Of a stretch of 64,000 bases of DNA, positions 45,703 to 51,563 are shown piece after piece; position 1 is the stretch's first letter, and every line of letters starts with the position of its first letter. The notes below the pieces were generated by a model. That model made no database searches, was not told the DNA's origin, and worked only from the letters and a program-made list of their open reading frames with translations. The position numbers were made by a program, and so were the translations under genes. The DNA comes from an uncultured Prevotella sp. GTDB lineage: Bacteria; Bacteroidota; Bacteroidia; Bacteroidales; Bacteroidaceae. The stretch is taken from the NCBI GenBank assembly GCA_946624005.1, contig CAMORS010000003.1:1-64000 (forward strand), read 5' to 3'.

Positions 45703-46227
45703 ATGCGAGAAGATTTTATCAACTATGACAAAGAGTCTTTGGAGAAACTGATCGAGAGTCATAGCAAGGCCATTCAGGAACTCATGACAAAGGTAGGCGA
45801 ACTGGAACGCCTCCTCGGAAAACAAGAAGATGCAGCCTCGTCGCCTGCTAAGAAACCTCGTAAGAAGCAAGATCTCGAGGCGGACGACAAGTTGTTGATG
45901 AAGCTGAAACTGCTCATCAACGAGAAGCAGTTGTACAAACGGGAGGCTGTGCCTCTCTGGGAGGTCGCCGCAGCGATGAACATCAGCCAGAAACGGCTGA
46001 AGGAGATTATCGGCATCACCGAATATTACAACCTCAAGAATATACTTAATCATTACCGCATCAACTGTGCTTGCCAGATGATGGTTTCGCACCCAGCTTA
46101 CTCCATCGAGGCCATCGCCATGGAGAGCGGCTTCAAGAGCCTCAAGTCGTTCTACAGATGGTTCCAGCGCGAGGTGGGAGTGTCGCCTACCGACTATAAA
46201 AATGAACAACTGGGGGGGGTAAAATAA
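45703..46227 (+). CDS. AraC-type HTH transcriptional regulator with N-terminal coiled coil
   Basis: 174 aa. Residues ~8-45 form a predicted coiled coil (KESLEKLIESHSKAIQELMTKVGELERLLGKQ), followed by a basic linker and an AraC/XylS double helix-turn-helix at about 65-165 (VAAAMNISQKRLKEII; AYSIEAIAMESGFKSLKSFYRWFQREVGVSPTDYK). There is no sensor, receiver or membrane domain, so dimerisation through the coiled coil is likely. It is transcribed away from the fimbrial genes and shares their upstream region, making it the probable local regulator. The gene ends next to a G-run (nine G) that sets the C-terminal LGGVK. Confidence 0.85.
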   Translation: MREDFINYDKESLEKLIESHSKAIQELMTKVGELERLLGKQEDAASSPAKKPRKKQDLEADDKLLMKLKLLINEKQLYKREAVPLWEVAAAMNISQKRLKEIIGITEYYNLKNILNHYRINCACQMMVSHPAYSIEAIAMESGFKSLKSFYRWFQREVGVSPTDYKNEQLGGVK

Positions 46228-46262
46228 ACCTCTCCCAGCCTCCCCAAAGGGGAGGGGTCCAA

Positions 46263-46822
46263 GTGGCAGGTGTCACGCTCGGAAGCGTGACCTCCTACAT
46301 TAGCGCATAGGTGGCAGGGTAGGAGGCGACGCTTCCCAGCGTCGCAACAGCACATAGGCAGCGCATACGTGGCAGGTGTCACGCTAGGAAGCGTGACCTC
46401 CTACATTAGCGCATAGGTGGCAGGGTAGGAGGCGACGCTTCCCAGCGTCGCAACAGCACATAGGCAGCGCATACGTGGCAGGTGTCACGCTAGGAAGCGT
46501 GACCTCCTACATTAGCGCATAGGTGGCAGGGTAGGAGGCGACGCCATTCCCGAGCTACGCTCGCCTACCCGTAGCCTTTCCCAGCGTCGCAACAGCACAT
46601 AGGCAGCGCATACGTGGCAGGTGTCACGCTAGGAAGCGTGACCTCCTACATTAGCACATAGGTGGCAGTGTAGGAGGCGACGCTTCCAAGCGTCGCAACA
46701 GCACATAGGTGGCAGGGTAGGAGGCGACGCTTTCCAGCGTCGCAACAGCACATAGGCAGCGCATACGTGGCAGGTGTCACGCTAGGAAGCGTGACCTCCT
46801 ACATTAGCGCATAGGTGGCTGC
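46263..46822. repeat. 106-bp tandem array of alternating hairpins
   Basis: Five copies beginning GTGGCAGGTGTCACGCT at 46263, 46369, 46475, 46614 and 46767. Each full copy carries hairpin I (TCACGCT-AGGA-AGCGTGA) and hairpin II (GCGACGCT-TCCC-AGCGTCGC). CCTCCTAC after I is complementary to GTAGGAGG before II, so the two can nest. Copy 3 is 33 bp longer because of an insertion in hairpin II (near 46544-46577). Copy 4 is 47 bp longer because hairpin II is duplicated. No credible gene is present. Confidence 0.88.
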
Positions 46823-46846
46823 GAAGGAGGCCTGGTTTTTACACCT

Positions 46847-46956
46847 GTCGGAGATAGTCTCTGAGGTTGCCAGAGATAGTCTCTGAGGTTGTCAGCGATG
46901 GTCTCTGATGTGGTCGTTGATAGTCTCTGATGCGGTCAGAGATAGTCTCTGAAAGA
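46847..46956. repeat. 22-bp palindromic tandem array, copy 3 of 3
   Basis: Five units at exact 22-bp spacing (46847, 46869, 46891, 46913, 46935). The penultimate unit is the GTCGTTGATAG variant, as in the other two arrays. It directly follows the 106-bp array. Confidence 0.87.
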
Positions 46957-46964
46957 GGCAAATT

Positions 46965-47194
46965 GAGTTTTTGATGAGTTTTTGCGTGCATTCATAGATA
47001 CGTAGAATGATTGATATACAATGAGTTAAGTCTGTTCTGGTGAGTTTTTACCATACTTTCTCAGAAAAAAAAGTTTTTGAGAAGAATAGTATAGGAGTTT
47101 TTCGGGAAAAGTCGGCAAAAACTCATTGCAACCTCCTGGAATGCCGATAAACAGGGCGTTTCAGCACATCAGGCAGCTCTTCAAAAACTCATTG
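46965..47194. repeat. Scattered GAGTTTTT / AAAAACTC motifs
   Basis: GAGTTTTT occurs at 46965, 46976, 47042 and 47095. Its complement AAAAACTC occurs at 47117 and 47183, both times followed by ATTG. The four forward copies precede the two reverse ones in a gene-free stretch. They could be protein-binding sites or remnants of a decayed element; no gene is seen. Confidence 0.5.
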
Positions 47195-47264
47195 AAAAGT
47201 AATTCAGGAGGGACAACATGCTGATAAGCTCGAATTCACTCACGTTCGAAAAAACTCAAATAAA

Positions 47265-47459
47265 TTTGGTTTTTTGCTCACTTAATCGTACCTCTGGCTG
47301 CCGCCGAAGGTACTTTCGTTCGACAATAAAAACAAAAAAATTGTTTTTTGTTTTGTATTGTTCTCACTTAATCGTACCTTTAAATAAGTTACTCTCGCTC
47401 GGAAATAAAAAGAAAATCGAGCTTTTCTTTTGTATTTCGCTCGCTTATTCGTAACTTTG
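47265..47459 (+). promoter_or_regulatory. Tandemly triplicated promoter upstream of the pseudouridine synthase gene
   Basis: Three related blocks 77-87 bp apart. TTTG at 47265, 47352 and 47429 is followed after 20, 19 and 19 bp by TACCTCTG (47289), TACCTTTA (47375) and TAACTTTG (47452). The spacers share CACTTAATCG or a close form. Only the third copy matches the -7 consensus fully and is nearest the ATG at 47480. Sequence between copies (CTTTCGTTCG...AATAAAAA) is also repeated, so the whole block has been duplicated. Confidence 0.7.
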
Positions 47460-47479
47460 CAGGCAAAAGTAGAAAAGGA

Positions 47480-48376
47480 ATGAAAAATCAGATGATTTCG
47501 CAAAAGGGCGAGTGGGACCACTACGTGGTGGAGCGCGAACAGCCCCTGCTGGAGTTTCTTTTGGAAACACTCAGCGGGCAGAGTCGCACGAAGGTGAAGC
47601 AGACGCTGCAGGGCCGTGGCATCCGCGTCAATGGTAAGACGGTGACGCAGTTCGACTATGCCCTCGCACCAGGAATGAAGGTGGCCGTGAGCAAGACGAA
47701 ACGCAACAACCTGATGCTGCGCAGCCGCCACCTGAAGTTGGTCTACGAAGACAAGTGGCTCGTCGTGGTGGACAAGAACGTGGGCATCCTGTCGATGGCC
47801 GCTGGCCATAAGTCGCTCAACGTCAAGGCCATCCTCGACGACTATTTCCACAAGACGAAGCAGGGCTGCACGGCCCATGTCGTCCACCGCCTGGACCGCG
47901 ACACCAGCGGACTGCTCATCTACGCTAAGGACATGGAGACGGAGCAGCTGCTGGAGCGCGACTGGCACGAGACGGTCTACGACCGTCGCTATGTGGCTGT
48001 CCTCTCGGGCGAGATGGAGGACGACGAGGGAACCATCGCCAACTGGCTGAAGGACAATGCGGCCTACTTCACCTATTCGTCGCCTGTCGACAATGGGGGC
48101 AAGTATGCCGTGACCCATTTCTTTACGCTCGACCGCACGACGGAACATTCGCTCGTGGAGTTCAAGCTGGAGACTGGCAGGAAGAACCAGATACGCGTGC
48201 ATGCCGCCGATATGGGGCATCCAGTCTGCGGCGACGTGAAATACGGCAACGGCGACGATCCCATCGGGCGGCTTTGCCTTCATGCCTTCCTGCTCTGCTT
48301 CTACCATCCGCGTACAGGCGAGAGGATGGAGTTTGAATCGCCCGTGCCGGCATCGTTCAGAAACTTATTTAAATAA
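47480..48376 (+). CDS. RluA-family 23S rRNA pseudouridine synthase
   Basis: 298 aa. An S4-like RNA-binding region occupies about 25-70 (SRTKVKQTLQGRGIRVNGKTVTQFDYALAPGMKV). The pseudouridine synthase domain carries the catalytic HRLDRDTSGLLIYAK motif (about 137-151) with its nucleophilic aspartate, and later KNQIRVHAADMGHPVCGD. It isomerises uridine to pseudouridine in rRNA or tRNA; which position cannot be told. The start at 47480 follows the best of three tandem promoters. A 50-residue membrane protein gene follows after 6 bp. Confidence 0.92.
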   Translation: MKNQMISQKGEWDHYVVEREQPLLEFLLETLSGQSRTKVKQTLQGRGIRVNGKTVTQFDYALAPGMKVAVSKTKRNNLMLRSRHLKLVYEDKWLVVVDKNVGILSMAAGHKSLNVKAILDDYFHKTKQGCTAHVVHRLDRDTSGLLIYAKDMETEQLLERDWHETVYDRRYVAVLSGEMEDDEGTIANWLKDNAAYFTYSSPVDNGGKYAVTHFFTLDRTTEHSLVEFKLETGRKNQIRVHAADMGHPVCGDVKYGNGDDPIGRLCLHAFLLCFYHPRTGERMEFESPVPASFRNLFK

Positions 48377-48382
48377 GGAAAA

Positions 48383-48535
48383 ATGGATTCGATTTATGTA
48401 TATATAGGAGCCTTGGTGCTCGTCGTCGTACTGTTCTTGCTGGTCCGCAAGGTGGCCAGCTGCTTGGTGAAGAGCATCATCGGACTGATTGTGTTGGCCA
48501 TTGCCGCCTACGTCTACTTCACGATGATGCAGTGA
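48383..48535 (+). CDS. Small membrane protein, 50 aa
   Basis: ATG at 48383, six bases after the pseudouridine synthase stop and preceded by AAGGAAAA. The product (MDSIYVYIGALVLVVVLFLLVRKVASCLVKS...) has two hydrophobic stretches, residues ~5-20 and ~31-46, separated by a basic segment, so probably a hairpin in the inner membrane. The reading frame is closed by a TGA at 48533. Its 3' end overlaps the convergent PP2C-like gene by 17 bp. Function unknown; co-transcription with the upstream gene is likely. Confidence 0.7.
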   Translation: MDSIYVYIGALVLVVVLFLLVRKVASCLVKSIIGLIVLAIAAYVYFTMMQ

Positions 48536-49334
48536 AGCGGACATACGAACGGTCGTCGAAGCTGCGGTTGCCCCGCATCAAGCCCTTCGACGCTTTGTAG
48601 ATGGAGATGCAGAGCGGGTCGTCGCGAAGAAGGTCGGCCAGGCGCTCTTCGCTCTCTTGCAGTGTTGGCATGAGGAAGGGATAGCCGTCGGAGGCCAGGA
48701 CAATCTCTTTGGCCTGCTGACAGCTGACGATGCTGACGTGCGGCATGCTGACGGGAAAGCCGTCGAAGACGGAGAACAGCACATTCTGATAGCGGCACGA
48801 CTCGATGATGGCCGGCACGATGAGGTCGCGCCCTGCGTCGTGCTGCTGAAACTCGCCGATGGCGTGCCCCTCGCTGAGCGCCTGACGTATAAAGGCTGCA
48901 CGCTTCTCGGCATAGAACTCTTCCTGCGGCTTGGGGTCGCCGTGAAGCACCCCGTCGATGAGGCATTGGCAGTCGCCAATCATCCACACTTCTTTTCTTC
49001 GTTCGCTGTAGACAACGCAACTGGCTGTGGTGCGCTGTTCGGGATGGTCTTTGAGCTGTCCGATGTCGAAGCCGTGAGCCAGGTAGGTGTCGTGAATGCG
49101 GCTGGTGACCTGTTGGCAGAAGTCTTCGCACGAGATGTCGGCCGGCATCTGGGCTATCACCTCCTTGACGATGTGCATGCAACACTGCCCATTCGTCATC
49201 AGGGGGTCGATGCGGATGGGTGTCTTGCTGGTGCTGCCGTCGACGACGGCCACGAAGCGGCTATCGGCGTGGATGCCGTCCTCGTTTGTTGCCTGGCTTT
49301 TCTTGCCGATGGTTGTCTGTTCGATGATGGTCAT
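48519..49334 (-). CDS. PP2C-like protein phosphatase domain protein
   Basis: 271 aa from the ATG at 49334. An in-frame ATG seven codons earlier lies inside a hairpin repeat and is less likely. PP2C-like landmarks are RFVAVVDGSTSKT (metal-binding Asp, about residues 25-38), ASCVVYSERRKEVWMIGDCQCLIDG, and EIVLASDGYPF. Canonical PP2C proteins dephosphorylate Ser/Thr using two metal ions; the motifs here are degenerate, so activity is uncertain. Last gene of the minus-strand operon that includes YgiQ. Confidence 0.68.
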   Translation of the reverse strand: MTIIEQTTIGKKSQATNEDGIHADSRFVAVVDGSTSKTPIRIDPLMTNGQCCMHIVKEVIAQMPADISCEDFCQQVTSRIHDTYLAHGFDIGQLKDHPEQRTTASCVVYSERRKEVWMIGDCQCLIDGVLHGDPKPQEEFYAEKRAAFIRQALSEGHAIGEFQQHDAGRDLIVPAIIESCRYQNVLFSVFDGFPVSMPHVSIVSCQQAKEIVLASDGYPFLMPTLQESEERLADLLRDDPLCISIYKASKGLMRGNRSFDDRSYVRFTASS

Positions 49335-51207
49335 GGCGGGAGGGGGTGTCGTCATGGAATGACGACTTACTGAACCTTTGGGGGGAGGGATAGAGCTGGC
49401 GGATGAGGTCGGGGCGGCCGATGCGGCGCAGTTCGCGCTCGATGGCCTGCCGCTCTTCGGGCTTATACCAGAAGAAGAACTGCCGCTGGGCGAGCTTCTC
49501 CTTCTGCGTCTTGGCGCTGAACACAGGCTGCAGCGTGTAGGGGTCGAAGCCCGTGTACCATGTCTCTGTGGCCACCGTCATGGGCGTCGGCGTGAAGTCT
49601 TGCACCTGTTCAAGGTGGAAGTCGAGCTGCTTGGTGATGACCGCCAGTTCGGCCATGTCCTCCTCTTGGCAGCCCGGGTGCGAGCTTATGAAGTAGGGGA
49701 TGATTTGCTGTCGGAGGTTCTCCTCGCGGTTGATGCGGTCGAAGACGCGCTTAAACTGCTCGAAGAGCTTGAACGACGGTTTGCGCATCTGCATGAGCAC
49801 CTTGTCGGATGTGTGTTCTGGTGCCACCTTCAGTCGTCCGCTGACGTGTCGGCAGATGAGCTCACGGGTGTATTCGCGCGCTGCCATGTTTGTCTGCTCG
49901 TCGTTACTATGATGAAGCAGCAGGTCGTAGCGAACGCCGCTGCCGATGAAACTCTTCTTGATGCCCGGCAGCGCATCTACCGACCGATAGATGTCGAGCA
50001 GTAGTGAGTGGTCGGTGTTGAGATTGGGACATACGGCGGGATGGATGCACGAAGGGCGCTTGCACCGCTGGCAGGCCTTCAGGTTGCGTCCGTGCATGCC
50101 GTACATGTTGGCCGACGGTCCGCCGAGATCGGAGAGGTAGCCCTTGAAGTCGGGCAGCTGCACGATTTGTCGCACCTCGTTGAGGATGCTCTCTTTCGAC
50201 CGGCACGCGATGAACTTGCCCTGATGGGCCGAGATGGTGCAGAAGGCACAGCCGCCGAAGCAGCCGCGGTGGATGTTGACCGAGTGTTTGATCATCTCGT
50301 AGGCCGGAATGCGCTTGCCTTTATACTTCGGGTGCGGCAGGCGTGTATAGGGCAGGTCGAAGGATGCGTCAAGCTCTTCAGTCGTCATCGGGGGATAGGG
50401 GGGATTGACCACGGCGTAGACATTACCCACCCGCTGTAGCAGGCGTTGGGCCTGCATCTTGTTCGACTCCTCTTCGATATGGCGGAAGTTCTCTGCCTCT
50501 GCCTTTTTGTCGTGCATACATTCCTCGTGCGAGTGGAGCACGATGTCGTCGGCTGTGATGCCGTCCGGTATGTCTTTCTCTTTCGAAAGAAAGACCGTCT
50601 GCGGGAGATAGGTCAGCTGGTCTATGGGAATGCCCTTTTCCAGTTCTTCGGCTATCCTGACGATGGTCTTCTCGCCCATGCCGTAGCTGATAATGTCGGC
50701 CCCCGAATCGCACAGGATGCAGCGTCGCAGCGTGTCTTGCCAATAGTCGTAGTGGGTGAGCCGGCGCATGGAAGCCTCGATGCCTCCCAAGACGATGGGC
50801 ACGTCGGGATAGAGCCTTCGCAGAATCTGGCTGTAGACGATGGTGGGGTACTCCGGTCGGCAGTCGTGCCGGCCGTCTGGGCTGTAGGCGTCCTCGGATC
50901 GCAGTCGGCGGTTGGCCGTGTATTTGTTCACCATCGAGTCCATACAGCCTGGCGATATGCCGAAGAAGAGCCTTGGCCGGCCCAGTCGCTTGAAGTCGCG
51001 GAAGTCGCCGTGCCAGTCGGGTTGCGGCACGATGCCCACACGATAGCCGTGAGCCTCGAGCACACGCCCGATGACCGCCGCCCCGAACGACGGATGGTCG
51101 ACATAGGCATCGCCCGAGAACAGGATGACGTCGAGCGTGTCCCATTCCCGCAGTTCCATCTCCTTCCTGGTCGTTGGCAGGAAGTCGGAAAGCCGATATT
51201 CTCTCAT
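49261..51207 (-). CDS. YgiQ-family radical SAM protein
   Basis: 648 aa from ATG 51207, which overlaps the preceding stop (ATGA), supporting this start over one 18 codons upstream. The N-terminal cobalamin-binding-like region contains DVILFSGDAYVDHPSFGAAVIGRVLEAHGYRVGIV. The radical SAM motif is in HRGCFGGCAFCTIS, with further Cys in CQRCKRPSCIHPAVCPN. The biochemical role of YgiQ is not established. The family-like body ends near RRIGRPDLIRQLYP; the remaining ~40 residues, rich in His, Arg and Ser, are encoded by a hairpin repeat and by the 5' part of the next gene in another frame. The overlap with that gene's start is about 74 bp. Confidence 0.88.
   Translation of the reverse strand: MREYRLSDFLPTTRKEMELREWDTLDVILFSGDAYVDHPSFGAAVIGRVLEAHGYRVGIVPQPDWHGDFRDFKRLGRPRLFFGISPGCMDSMVNKYTANRRLRSEDAYSPDGRHDCRPEYPTIVYSQILRRLYPDVPIVLGGIEASMRRLTHYDYWQDTLRRCILCDSGADIISYGMGEKTIVRIAEELEKGIPIDQLTYLPQTVFLSKEKDIPDGITADDIVLHSHEECMHDKKAEAENFRHIEEESNKMQAQRLLQRVGNVYAVVNPPYPPMTTEELDASFDLPYTRLPHPKYKGKRIPAYEMIKHSVNIHRGCFGGCAFCTISAHQGKFIACRSKESILNEVRQIVQLPDFKGYLSDLGGPSANMYGMHGRNLKACQRCKRPSCIHPAVCPNLNTDHSLLLDIYRSVDALPGIKKSFIGSGVRYDLLLHHSNDEQTNMAAREYTRELICRHVSGRLKVAPEHTSDKVLMQMRKPSFKLFEQFKRVFDRINREENLRQQIIPYFISSHPGCQEEDMAELAVITKQLDFHLEQVQDFTPTPMTVATETWYTGFDPYTLQPVFSAKTQKEKLAQRQFFFWYKPEERQAIERELRRIGRPDLIRQLYPSPQRFSKSSFHDDTPSRHDHHRTDNHRQEKPGNKRGRHPRR
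49348..49385. repeat. Covarying hairpin element, copy C
   Basis: Stem GTCGTCAT-GGA-ATGACGAC (49348-49366), then the tail TTACTGAACCTTTGGGG. It lies inside the 3' end of the YgiQ reading frame and just upstream of the PP2C-like start. Confidence 0.8.
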
Positions 51208-51536
51208 GCTGTTACTTCCTGCTGAGAGGCTTCTTTGTCCGTCGACTGTTGGTTTTCCCATTCGATGAAGGCCAGCACGAGGTTGTGCAGTCCGATGGCC
51301 TTCATGTCGCTGTTGTAGACCACATCGAGACAGAGGTCCATTAGCTGGCGGTCCACCTCCGTCTGCGACTCGAGGATGGAACGGCAGTTGTATTTCAGTT
51401 TGTCAACGGTGCTCTCGTCGATGATGCCGTTGCTGTCGATGAGGTTTTTCAGCAGGGCATAGCGTCTGAGCGTCTCCATGTGAAGGTCGGTCACCTCGAT
51501 GGTGCGCGAACCTTTGGCGTTAGCTATAATCTTCAT
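51204..51536 (-). CDS. Conserved-looking 110-aa protein of unknown function
   Basis: Helical, acidic, soluble protein without signal peptide (MKIIANAKGSRTIEVTDLHMETLRRYALLKNLIDSNG...). No known motif recognised. It is 27 bp downstream of the amidase/golvesin gene and overlaps the YgiQ start by 4 bp (ATGA), so it is part of the same operon and translationally coupled to YgiQ. Confidence 0.7.
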   Translation of the reverse strand: MKIIANAKGSRTIEVTDLHMETLRRYALLKNLIDSNGIIDESTVDKLKYNCRSILESQTEVDRQLMDLCLDVVYNSDMKAIGLHNLVLAFIEWENQQSTDKEASQQEVTA

Positions 51537-51563
51537 TTATGCTTAGGGTTTAGTGTGAGCTGT

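Noticed and set aside
46194-46382. Small minus-strand frame over the regulator end and the 106-bp repeats
   Set aside because: Encoded almost entirely by repeat sequence.
46263-46956. CRISPR array
   Set aside because: Repeats are contiguous tandem units without unique spacers, and no cas genes are nearby.
47218-47454. 78-codon plus-strand frame before the pseudouridine synthase
   Set aside because: Lies across the triplicated promoter and AT-rich repeats; no protein-like features.
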